A DNA stretch of 64,000 nucleotides from G025836975 sp040391135 (lineage in GTDB: Bacteria; Pseudomonadota; Gammaproteobacteria; Burkholderiales; Burkholderiaceae_B), in contig JBEBYL010000002.1 in assembly GCA_040391135.1 (NCBI GenBank), positions 62,001 through 126,000 of the forward strand, written 5' to 3'. Below the pieces are notes generated by a model. The model was not told the DNA's origin and searched no databases. It worked only from the letters and a program-made list of their open reading frames with translations. Made by a program: the position numbers and the translations under genes. Below are positions 1 through 6,975 of the stretch, one piece after another (the stretch's first letter is position 1; each line of letters begins with the position of its first letter).

Positions 1-409
1 CGCCCGCGGGGGTCGTGGAGACAAGCTTGTCCAGAAAGACCGACAGACTCTGGAACATGCTGATATCCATGTTCAGGCAGAGCGCCGCCACATAGCGGCC
101 ATTGATGTCCTTGATGCCGATGGAGGAGCTTTTGACCTGCCGTCCGTCCGAGAACTGATTCGGGTAGCTGGCCAGAACCTGCGGATACTCCTTGTCCAGG
201 ATGCGGGCCAGGCCCAGCTCGGTCGCGGGATCGCCGACCTGCCTGCCTGAAAGGTTGTTCTTCAGGCAGGCGATGGCATGCTTGGGATCGGTCAGGTCAT
301 GCACCACGACTTCGCAGAAAGGTTCGAAGGTGGCGGCTATGCCCTCGGCGATTTTTTCCAGCTGGCTGAGCAGCAGGGCCTGTCCAGCGGTGTCTTGTGT
401 TTCGTCCAT
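1..409 (-). CDS. DauR/YheO-like transcriptional regulator, PAS domain part (3' end outside window)
   Basis: The visible 136 N-terminal residues, starting MDETQDTAGQ, match the YheO-type PAS domain of DauR-like regulators: the segment FEPFCEVVVHDL followed by an asparagine-rich turn and the SSSIGIKDINGRYVAALC strand-turn-strand are typical. Known family members carry a C-terminal helix-turn-helix (HTH_22), which would lie beyond base 1. Related proteins respond to small ligands and often control neighbouring amino-acid catabolism genes. The ATG at 409 is chosen because no in-frame start precedes it before the predicted promoter; there is no Shine-Dalgarno sequence. The family call is fairly secure; the target genes are unknown. 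Confidence 0.75.
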   Translation of the reverse strand, partial: MDETQDTAGQALLLSQLEKIAEGIAATFEPFCEVVVHDLTDPKHAIACLKNNLSGRQVGDPATELGLARILDKEYPQVLASYPNQFSDGRQVKSSSIGIKDINGRYVAALCLNMDISMFQSLSVFLDKLVSTTPAG

Positions 410-415
410 TTAGAC

Positions 416-444
416 ACATTATCTAAAACTATACTAAACGTCAA
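416..444 (-). promoter_or_regulatory. Predicted sigma-70 promoter of the DauR-like gene
   Basis: Read on the minus strand, TTGACG (439-444) and TAATGT (416-421) are separated by 17 bases. The predicted start point falls at or next to the ATG at 409, so the mRNA would be leaderless or nearly so. The -35 hexamer is one arm of a dyad, CGTCAA/TTGACG (439-456), which could be an operator for autoregulation or control from the divergent side. This is inference from pattern only. Confidence 0.45.
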
Positions 445-572
445 TTTATTTTGACGGTTTTGGGGAATACCCTGAAGCCGCCGCTGTGGATGAATAGCGG
501 CCGCTGTGCAAAGGCGCGTATGGCAGGGGGTAGACCGCCGCATGCGGCGGTTCCAGGGCGGATTCTTTCTTG

Positions 573-578
573 TATAGT
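573..578 (+). promoter_or_regulatory. Possible -10 box for the DUF1330 gene
   Basis: TATAGT lies 41 bases before the ATG at 620. The hexamer 17 bases further upstream (GTTCCA) is a poor -35, so this is a weak call. Confidence 0.25.
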
Positions 579-619
579 GCTTGTTCGTTAGTTGCTTCAG
601 CTTTGACAAGAGTTTGCCT

Positions 620-904
620 ATGACAGCCTATGTGATCGCCAATGTCTTTGTGACCAATCCCGAAAAATACGAGGAATATCGCCGTTTCTCCACCTTGGCC
701 ATGCGCGCGCACGATGTGAAAGTGCTGGTCCGGGGCGGCAAGACGGAAACCCTGGAGGGCCGCGATCCGGGCCGCACGGTGATCTTGCAGTTTCCCAGCA
801 TGGCGGCCGCGCGAGTCTTCTATAACTCCGCGCAGTACCGCCGGGCCCGCAATGCCCGCGAGCGCGCCGCCGTCATGAATATGTACATCGTGGAAGGGGC
901 CTGA
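620..904 (+). CDS. DUF1330 family protein
   Basis: This 94-residue protein begins MTAYVIANVFVTNPEKYEEYR and shows the single-domain ferredoxin-like (dimeric alpha-beta barrel) pattern of DUF1330: a first strand, the YEEYRRFSTLA helix, a central GGKTETLEG strand, then FPSMAAARVFYNS and a final strand ending the protein. No enzymatic role is established for the family. An upstream in-frame TTG at 581 exists but lies at the predicted promoter, so the ATG is preferred. It stands alone between divergent or unrelated genes. Confidence 0.75.
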   Translation: MTAYVIANVFVTNPEKYEEYRRFSTLAMRAHDVKVLVRGGKTETLEGRDPGRTVILQFPSMAAARVFYNSAQYRRARNARERAAVMNMYIVEGA

Positions 905-990
905 ACCTTTAACGGTCAACCCGGCTGTTACAGGCGCGGCACGAAACGCGCTTTGCCGTTCTTCGCGGCTGAAATCCTCCTTGCTTTACC

Positions 991-1019
991 TTGCTCCTTG
1001 GCAAGGCCTTTGCTAAAAT
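991..1019 (+). promoter_or_regulatory. Predicted promoter of the DHA2 exporter-marR operon
   Basis: TTGCTC (991-996) and TAAAAT (1014-1019) are 17 bases apart. The predicted start point near 1026 lies inside the perfect dyad at 1025-1045, so a protein bound there would block initiation. Confidence 0.55.
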
Positions 1020-1024
1020 CGTTG

Positions 1025-1045
1025 ACTTATCAATGATTGATAAGT
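1025..1045 (+). promoter_or_regulatory. Perfect inverted repeat, probable MarR operator
   Basis: The 9-base arms ACTTATCAA and TTGATAAGT are exact reverse complements separated by TGA. The length, spacing and ATCAA/TTGAT core resemble the pseudo-palindromic operators of MarR-family repressors. It sits between the -10 box and the exporter ATG, and the operon itself encodes a MarR protein, so autoregulation is the likely purpose. Confidence 0.65.
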
Positions 1046-1057
1046 CCAAGGTTAAGC

Positions 1058-2674
1058 ATGCCAGTTACACCCGCTCCCCTATCCACCGAAACCGGACGGG
1101 TGCTGTCCGTGCGCCAGTCGCTTCTGGCCATGCTGGGGCTGTGCTTTGTGACCATGATGGTCGCCGTCGACCAGACCGTGGTGGGCACGGCGCTACCCAC
1201 CATCGTGGCCGAACTCAATGGCTTTGAACTGTATGCCTGGGTGGCCACGGCCTACCTGCTGACTTCGGTCATCACCATTCCCATCTTCGGCCGGCTGGGC
1301 GACTACTACGGCCGCAAGCCCTTTGTCGTGGCGTCCATCATCGTATTCATGCTGGCATCGGTCTTGTGCGGCATGGCCGACACCATGCTGCAACTGGCCC
1401 TGGCCAGGGCCTTGCAGGGCATAGGCGGCGGCATGCTGATAGGCACGGCCTTCGCCTGTGTACCCGACCTGTTCCCGGATTCGCACGTGCGCCTGCGCTG
1501 GCAGGTGCTGCTTAGCGCCGCATTTGGAATCGCCAACGCCTTCGGTCCGTCATTGGGCGGCTTCCTGACCCAATACACGGGTTGGCGCTCGGTGTTCTTC
1601 GTGAACCTGCCCATAGGGATCGTCAGCTTGTATTTCGTCTGGCGCTTCCTGCCCCATATACGCCAGGCGCAATCGAAGGATATCCGCCTGGACTGGCAGG
1701 GGGCCGTGCTGATTGCGCTGGGCCTGGGCAGCCTGCAACTGTTCGTCGAGCTGCTGCCCACGCAAGGCGCCAGCCTGTCCATGGTGCTGCTGGGCGTTTC
1801 GTCCTTGTTTGTATTCGCCGCGCTGCTGTACTGGGAAAAGCGCTGTCCGCAGCCTTTGCTGCCTTTGGATATGTTCCGCAACAAAAGCCTGGCCACGCTG
1901 TTCTGCCTATCGCTGTTCGTCGGCTTCATCATGTTTGCCTTGCTGTTTTATATACCGCTGCTCCTGCAAGGCGGTTTCGGCATGACGCCGCAGCAGGTCG
2001 GGCTGCTGATCACGCCGCTGGTGGTATGCATTACGCTGGGCAGCGTCACCAATGCCCGCATCATTGTCCGGCTCTCCAAGCCCAATCACATGCTTTACGC
2101 CGGTTTCGTCCTGTTGGTTCTGGCCTGTGTGGGCATTGTCCTGATGCAGCAGTCCACGCCGAAGCTGCTGGTCGTCCTGTACATGATCCTGGCCGGATTG
2201 GGCCTGGGCTTTGTCATGCCCAATCTGACCGTGTTCGCCCAGGAAACGGCGGGACGCTCGCTGTTGGGGATTTCCACCGCCATGCTGCAATCGGTGCGCA
2301 TGATAGGCGGCATGCTGGGCACCACTATTGTCGGCACCCTGGTGACGAACTACTACGTCAGCGGCGTTCGCCAGGCGGTGCCGCAAGGCCAGGGCACATC
2401 ATGGCTGGGCATGCTGGAGGATCCGCAAGTGCTGGTCAACCATGCCATACAAAGCGATTTCATGGCGCATTTGCAGCGCCAGGGCCTGCTGGGGGAATCC
2501 TTCATCGAACTGGCGCGGGTGGCGCTGGTGTCGGCGGTGCATCATGGCCTGGCCACCGCTTTGCTGGTGGCGGTCATTGCCCTGGTGTGGGTCTATCGCC
2601 TGCCGCTGATCCGTTTGTCGCGGACGGCGGGTGCGTCGCCGCCGGCGAGGCGGGAGGATGCTTCCAATGGCTGA
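1058..2674 (+). CDS. DHA2 family MFS drug exporter (EmrB/QacA type, 14 TM)
   Basis: The 538-residue protein is the length of 14-helix drug:proton antiporters. The family D1 motif DQTVVGTALPT starts near residue 38, motif A GRLGDYYGRKP near 78, and the motif C region contains GPSLGGF near residue 168. It should sit in the inner membrane and export hydrophobic compounds with proton influx. The ATG at 1058 is chosen because the upstream in-frame ATT at 1037 is within the operator. Its stop overlaps the start of the MarR gene by 8 bases, and the shared promoter carries a perfect dyad, so this is a self-contained, inducible efflux operon. No membrane-fusion partner is encoded beside it. Confidence 0.9.
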   Translation: MPVTPAPLSTETGRVLSVRQSLLAMLGLCFVTMMVAVDQTVVGTALPTIVAELNGFELYAWVATAYLLTSVITIPIFGRLGDYYGRKPFVVASIIVFMLASVLCGMADTMLQLALARALQGIGGGMLIGTAFACVPDLFPDSHVRLRWQVLLSAAFGIANAFGPSLGGFLTQYTGWRSVFFVNLPIGIVSLYFVWRFLPHIRQAQSKDIRLDWQGAVLIALGLGSLQLFVELLPTQGASLSMVLLGVSSLFVFAALLYWEKRCPQPLLPLDMFRNKSLATLFCLSLFVGFIMFALLFYIPLLLQGGFGMTPQQVGLLITPLVVCITLGSVTNARIIVRLSKPNHMLYAGFVLLVLACVGIVLMQQSTPKLLVVLYMILAGLGLGFVMPNLTVFAQETAGRSLLGISTAMLQSVRMIGGMLGTTIVGTLVTNYYVSGVRQAVPQGQGTSWLGMLEDPQVLVNHAIQSDFMAHLQRQGLLGESFIELARVALVSAVHHGLATALLVAVIALVWVYRLPLIRLSRTAGASPPARREDASNG

Positions 2675-3092
2675 TATCCCCCAGTTGCAGGCCATACAGC
2701 AGTTGGGCCGCACCTATCGCGCGCTGATGTCGGCGTTTGAAGCCGACATCGGACACTCCATGCCCCGATGGCGCATACTGCTGGCCCTGTATCGTTCGGG
2801 GGAATGCTCGCAGAAGCAGCTTGCGCGCGATCTTCCGATGGACCCCGGATCCCTGACGCGCCAGATAAAGGCCATAGAACAGATGGGCTGGGTCGAGCGC
2901 CATACCGATCCGGGCGACAACCGCCTGACCAATGTGGCATTGACGCCCAGCGGCCGCAACGCTGTCCAGGATATGCTGCCGCGGCGCACGGCCTTCATCG
3001 AAAACATATTCGAGGACTTGTCGCAGGAGCAGCTGGCCCAACTGAGCGCCATGCTGCACACGCTGGAAGAGCGCTTGCGGCGGGAGCCGTAA
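2667..3092 (+). CDS. MarR family transcriptional regulator
   Basis: This 141-residue protein has the MarR winged-helix layout: an N-terminal dimerisation helix, MPRWRILLALY, then the recognition region SQKQLARDLPMDPGSLTRQIKAIE, and the wing RHTDPGDNRLTNVALTPSGR with the conserved DxRxxxxxLT pattern as DNRLTNVALT. The start is placed at the second ATG because GGAGG lies nine bases before it; the ATG at 2658 is too close to that site. It overlaps the exporter gene by 8 bases, implying translational coupling. It most likely represses its own operon through the dyad at 1025-1045 and is released by a substrate of the pump. Confidence 0.88.
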   Translation: MADIPQLQAIQQLGRTYRALMSAFEADIGHSMPRWRILLALYRSGECSQKQLARDLPMDPGSLTRQIKAIEQMGWVERHTDPGDNRLTNVALTPSGRNAVQDMLPRRTAFIENIFEDLSQEQLAQLSAMLHTLEERLRREP

Positions 3093-3143
3093 AATTTCCC
3101 ATCATTTAAACTTGATGTGGCCCGCCAGCGCTCGGCACCGGGG

Positions 3144-3149
3144 TACAAT
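3144..3149 (+). promoter_or_regulatory. Possible -10 box upstream of enolase
   Basis: TACAAT occurs 97 bases before the enolase ATG, in the gap after marR. No convincing -35 hexamer lies at the right distance, so strength and use are uncertain. Confidence 0.3.
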
Positions 3150-3245
3150 CGGGCGTTCGCGCTTGTTCCAGTCGGATTCAGCTCTCGCAAGCGCCTTGGC
3201 CAGCCCTTTCAGCGTAACCTTATATTCAAGCAGGACAGTCAAATC

Positions 3246-4532
3246 ATGAGTGCAATCGTAGATATCATTGGTCGTGAAATTCTCGACTCTCGCGGCAATC
3301 CCACCGTCGAATGCGACGTTTTGCTGGAATCGGGCGCCATGGGGCGCGCTGCCGTGCCCTCAGGCGCATCCACCGGCGCGCGCGAAGCCATCGAGCTGCG
3401 CGACGGCGACGAAAAGCGCTACCTGGGCAAGGGCGTATTGCGCGCCGTCGAGAACCTGAACACTGAAATCTCCGAAGCGCTCATGGGCCTGGACGCCCAG
3501 GAACAAACCTTCGTCGACCGCACCCTTATCGACCTGGACGGAACCGAATCCAAAAGCCGCCTGGGCGCCAATGCCATCCTGGCGGCCAGCATGGCCGTGG
3601 CGCGCGCCGCGGCCGACGATTCGGGCCTGTCGCTATACCGTTATTTCGGCGGCAGCGGTCCCATGCAGATGCCGGTGCCCATGATGAACGTCATCAACGG
3701 CGGGGCTCACGCCAACAATACCCTGGATCTTCAGGAATTCATGATTCTGCCAATAGGGGCAAGCAGCTTTCGCGAATCGCTGCGCATGGGCGCCGAAGTT
3801 TTCCACGCATTGAAGAAGCTGATCAACAAGCAGGGCATGTCCACCGCCGTGGGCGACGAGGGCGGTTTCGCGCCTAACGTGGCCAACCACGAGGCCGCCA
3901 TCCAGCTTATTCTGCAAGCGATTTCCGAAGCCGGCTACGAGGCCGGTTCGCAGATCGCGCTGGGCCTGGATTGCGCCAGCTCCGAGTTCTATCGCGACGG
4001 CAAATACCATCTGGCCGGCGAGGGCGGCGTGTCGCTGACGCCGCAGGACTTCTCCAACCTGCTGGCCTCCTGGTGCGATAAATACCCCATCATCTCGATC
4101 GAAGACGGCATGGCCGAAGACGACTGGGACGGCTGGAAGCTGCTGTCCGATCAATTGGGCAAGCGCGTTCAACTGGTGGGCGACGACTTGTTCGTGACCA
4201 ACACCAAGATCCTGAAGCAAGGCATAGACCGGGGCATCGCCAACTCCATCCTTATCAAGATCAACCAGATCGGCACGCTGACCGAAACCTTCGCCGCCAT
4301 CGAGATGGCCAAGCGCGCCGGCTACACGGCCGTCATTTCCCATCGTTCGGGCGAAACCGAAGACTCCACCATCGCCGACATCGCCGTGGCCACCAATGCC
4401 ATGCAAATCAAGACCGGCTCCTTGTCGCGTTCCGATCGCATGGCCAAGTACAACCAGTTGCTTCGTATCGAAGAAGAGCTGGCCGAAGTGGCTTCCTATC
4501 CCGGCCGCGACGCTTTCTATAACCTGCGCTAA
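3246..4532 (+). CDS. eno: Enolase (phosphopyruvate hydratase)
   Basis: Converts 2-phosphoglycerate to phosphoenolpyruvate in glycolysis and gluconeogenesis, in the cytoplasm. The 428-residue length is normal. Diagnostic blocks are present: GREILDSRGNPTVE at the N terminus, the Mg-binding and catalytic region GDEGGFAPN near residue 205, the DD of VGDDLFVTN, the catalytic lysine in LIKINQIGTLTET near residue 340, and SHRSGETED near 370. The ATG at 3246 gives the standard MSAIVDIIG N terminus. It is followed by a strong terminator and then ftsB, the eno-ftsB order found widely in proteobacteria. Confidence 0.98.
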   Translation: MSAIVDIIGREILDSRGNPTVECDVLLESGAMGRAAVPSGASTGAREAIELRDGDEKRYLGKGVLRAVENLNTEISEALMGLDAQEQTFVDRTLIDLDGTESKSRLGANAILAASMAVARAAADDSGLSLYRYFGGSGPMQMPVPMMNVINGGAHANNTLDLQEFMILPIGASSFRESLRMGAEVFHALKKLINKQGMSTAVGDEGGFAPNVANHEAAIQLILQAISEAGYEAGSQIALGLDCASSEFYRDGKYHLAGEGGVSLTPQDFSNLLASWCDKYPIISIEDGMAEDDWDGWKLLSDQLGKRVQLVGDDLFVTNTKILKQGIDRGIANSILIKINQIGTLTETFAAIEMAKRAGYTAVISHRSGETEDSTIADIAVATNAMQIKTGSLSRSDRMAKYNQLLRIEEELAEVASYPGRDAFYNLR

Positions 4533-4536
4533 TCGG

Positions 4537-4565
4537 CAGCCTGGCTCCGGCCGGGCTGTTTTTTT
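4537..4565 (+). terminator. Rho-independent terminator between eno and ftsB
   Basis: CAGCCTGGC and GCCGGGCTG form a 9-pair stem with one G-T wobble and a TCCG loop, followed by seven T. The T run ends only nine bases before ftsB, so ftsB depends on read-through or on a promoter within the end of eno. Confidence 0.85.
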
Positions 4566-4574
4566 GTCCGATAC

Positions 4575-4901
4575 ATGCGACTTTTACTTATTATCCTGGT
4601 ATTGCTGACCGCCATTACCCAATATCCATTGTGGTGGGGGAAGGGCGGTTGGCTGCGTGTGCAGGAGCTGCAAAGAAAGGTCACCAGCCAGCAAGAGACC
4701 AACGATGCCCTGCTGGCGCGCAACAATGCCCTGCAGGCCGAGGTTCAGGACCTGAAGTCGGGCAAGGCCGCCATCGAAGAGCGCGCCCGGGCTGAGCTGG
4801 GCATGATCAAGCAAGGCGAGGTCTACGTGCAGATACTGGCCCCGCACGAGCGCGAGCCGCAAATAAAGACCCCAGCCATACCGCAACGAAAAGGCAATTA
4901 G
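4575..4901 (+). CDS. ftsB: Cell division protein FtsB
   Basis: FtsB is a small bitopic divisome protein that forms a trimer with FtsQ and FtsL and helps activate septal peptidoglycan synthesis. The 108-residue product has an N-terminal membrane helix (about residues 3-19, MRLLLIILVLLTAI), the conserved QYPLWWGKGGWLRV segment, then a coiled coil (about 27-66, with NDALLARNNALQAEV) and the C-terminal ERARAELGMIKQGEVYVQ block that binds FtsQ. It follows enolase, as in many proteobacteria, with a terminator in between. Confidence 0.93.
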   Translation: MRLLLIILVLLTAITQYPLWWGKGGWLRVQELQRKVTSQQETNDALLARNNALQAEVQDLKSGKAAIEERARAELGMIKQGEVYVQILAPHEREPQIKTPAIPQRKGN

Positions 4902-4933
4902 CCGGCACGGCTTTTCTGCATCTAGACGCCCGG

Positions 4934-5917
4934 TCAGGCGGGCGCGCAACACAACACGACCCCGCAGGCAGGATCGTCCGGCGAGACCGCCAGATATTCG
5001 CTGCCGGGCGGCGGGTCATTGCCCACGGGGATGTGCGCCGTGCCGCCGGGATCGGGCTGTATCGGAGCGAGCGGCAGGGATGGTTCGGGGCCGGCATGCA
5101 CAGGGCTTTTGGGGCCGCCGCACTGGATGCCCACGCAGCCTGGTTGTGTGGGTGATTGCGCCAATGCCGTGCTTTGCCCTCTGACGATTTTCCCGCTAGG
5201 GGGCATGGGCCAGTCCACGGGATGCGACTGCATGCCCAGCGCGATTTCACGAACCAGCGGCAAATAGCCTCGCGCCAGCGCATGCTGGCGGTATGAGCCA
5301 TTTTCGCTTCCCAGCATGCGTATCAGGCTTTTCATGCCCGGAAGCACCGGTTCGTGCAGATAGCTCAGGCGCAGCACCAGGGTGTTCGCCTGGAAAATCG
5401 AGGCCCCGGATGCGGGGCCCCGGCCCTGTTCCCAACCTTGTCCACGCCGCTTCAGGTCTTGTTCCTGCTGGTAACTATTGTTGATGGCGGCCAGCGCGCC
5501 CTGGCCCCGCACAGAAACGGAGCCGTCGGCGAAGTCGCGAAACGCATCGGGCGCGGGGGACAGGATCTCGATTTGCCAGGGCGGCCCGCCGGTTTCGACG
5601 CTGCGCTTGTGCAATGCGTTCTGCAATTTTTGCCGGCTGGCCTGGCTGGATGAGTCGGGAAAGAGCGGCAGCAGCGCCTGTTCGAAGGCCTGCGCCATGG
5701 CATCGGGATGGGCATGCCCGACGATGCCCGCGCGGCCGGCTTCAAGCAGAGCCAAGCTGGCCGCCTGCCGTGTGAAGAACCAGGCGGCGATGTCGACGCT
5801 GCCCAGCCCCACCAGCAGTATCGGTATGGCCACGATGGAGAATTCGATCAGGCTGGCGCCGGATTGGCGCGGCGCGCGGGCGCCTGGGATAAATGGGAAA
5901 GGACGCTTGAGGCACAT
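4934..5917 (-). CDS. TadE-like pseudopilin / assembly protein (orphan)
   Basis: The 327-residue protein starts with a short basic leader and then SGASLIEFSIVAIPILLVGLG, the TadE hydrophobic segment with the conserved glutamate (E near residue 26). Known TadE/TadG proteins are processed by a prepilin peptidase and are part of Flp/Tad pili. The remaining 280 residues are a poorly conserved, proline-rich periplasmic region ending in two closely spaced cysteines (VVLCCAPA). No other tad or flp gene is visible here, so it is an orphan. The TadE call rests on the N-terminal domain only. Confidence 0.75.
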   Translation of the reverse strand: MCLKRPFPFIPGARAPRQSGASLIEFSIVAIPILLVGLGSVDIAAWFFTRQAASLALLEAGRAGIVGHAHPDAMAQAFEQALLPLFPDSSSQASRQKLQNALHKRSVETGGPPWQIEILSPAPDAFRDFADGSVSVRGQGALAAINNSYQQEQDLKRRGQGWEQGRGPASGASIFQANTLVLRLSYLHEPVLPGMKSLIRMLGSENGSYRQHALARGYLPLVREIALGMQSHPVDWPMPPSGKIVRGQSTALAQSPTQPGCVGIQCGGPKSPVHAGPEPSLPLAPIQPDPGGTAHIPVGNDPPPGSEYLAVSPDDPACGVVLCCAPA

Positions 5918-5991
5918 GGACGCAATGTATCCATGCGCCGGTACGGCGTCGATTGTGGATAGTGCTTAAGGCCCGTCAAGGTGAACAGGTC

Positions 5992-6915
5992 CTAATGGAC
6001 CGAATCGTCTCCGTCGTACGAGGTTCCCAGGTTGTCCACGAACAGGCTTGCGCAGTCGACCGCATCGAAGTGATAAGGCTTGCCGCAGAAATTGCAGACG
6101 ATATCCACCTGCTCCTGTTCGGTCAGTATCTCTTCGATTTCTTCGCGTCCCAGTCCACGCAGCATGTTGGCGACGCGTTCGCGCGTGCAGGGACAGTGCC
6201 AGCGGACGTCCTGCGGCTCGTAGGCGATCAGGTTTTCTTCCCAGAACAGGCGGTGGATCAGGGTGTCGGTATCCAGTTCAAGCAATTCTTCCTGCTTGAC
6301 CGTGGAGGCAAGGTGGCACACTCTTTTCCAGGTTTCGTCTGGCGAATGCTCGGTGGTGGGTTCGGTTCCGCCCTGGGTGGGCAGGCGCTGCAGCAGCAGG
6401 CCGGCCGCATGGGCGGAATCGGACGCCAGCCATAGCCGTGTGTCCAGTTGCTCGGAATTGCGCATATACGATTCGAGCACATGCGCCACCGAGTCGCCTT
6501 CCAGCGGAATCACGCCCTGGTAGGGCTGCATGCCGGTGGTCTCGCGGTTGGGATCGAGCACGACAATGAAGCGTCCCTTGCCCTGGGTGTTCAGTAAGGT
6601 CTGCAAGGTGCCGTCGGCCGGCACGTCGTGGCCTTCGCGCAGGCTGACCGTGGCACGCACCGAAAGGTCGGCATTGCATTCCACCACGATCAGGGAAATC
6701 GGGCCATCGCCCTGCAGTTGCAGGACCAGCGAGCCGTCGAACTTAATGTTGGAGGCCAGCAATATGGATGCGGCCAGCAGTTCGCCCAGCAGGCGCTGGA
6801 CGCATTCGGGATAGGATTGGTGGACAAGGCCGGTCTGCCAGGCTTCGGTCAGCCTTACCGCCTGGATGCGCGCGCTATGGTCGGATAGCAGGTACTTCTT
6901 GAATTGATCTTTCAT
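5992..6915 (-). CDS. hslO: Redox-regulated chaperone Hsp33
   Basis: Hsp33 protects proteins from aggregation during oxidative stress. The protein has 307 residues, with an N-terminal substrate-binding domain containing the family blocks GSLVLQLQGDGP (near 61) and YQGVIPLEGDSVAHVLESY (near 132). The C-terminal zinc redox switch is intact: CPC at residues 241-243 and CNFC at 274-277, which bind zinc when reduced and form disulfides to activate the chaperone. It lies downstream of the acyl-CoA synthetase on the same strand, about 60 bases away. Confidence 0.96.
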   Translation of the reverse strand: MKDQFKKYLLSDHSARIQAVRLTEAWQTGLVHQSYPECVQRLLGELLAASILLASNIKFDGSLVLQLQGDGPISLIVVECNADLSVRATVSLREGHDVPADGTLQTLLNTQGKGRFIVVLDPNRETTGMQPYQGVIPLEGDSVAHVLESYMRNSEQLDTRLWLASDSAHAAGLLLQRLPTQGGTEPTTEHSPDETWKRVCHLASTVKQEELLELDTDTLIHRLFWEENLIAYEPQDVRWHCPCTRERVANMLRGLGREEIEEILTEQEQVDIVCNFCGKPYHFDAVDCASLFVDNLGTSYDGDDSVH

Positions 6916-6975
6916 AGGCCGATTTTAGCCCATATCGCCCTGCCGCCATGGAGCGGTCAGGACGATGGAATCGGC

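Noticed and set aside
1582..2727. 381-codon plus-strand frame within the exporter gene
   Set aside because: Alternative frame of the DHA2 exporter with His/Arg/Gly-rich nonsense composition.
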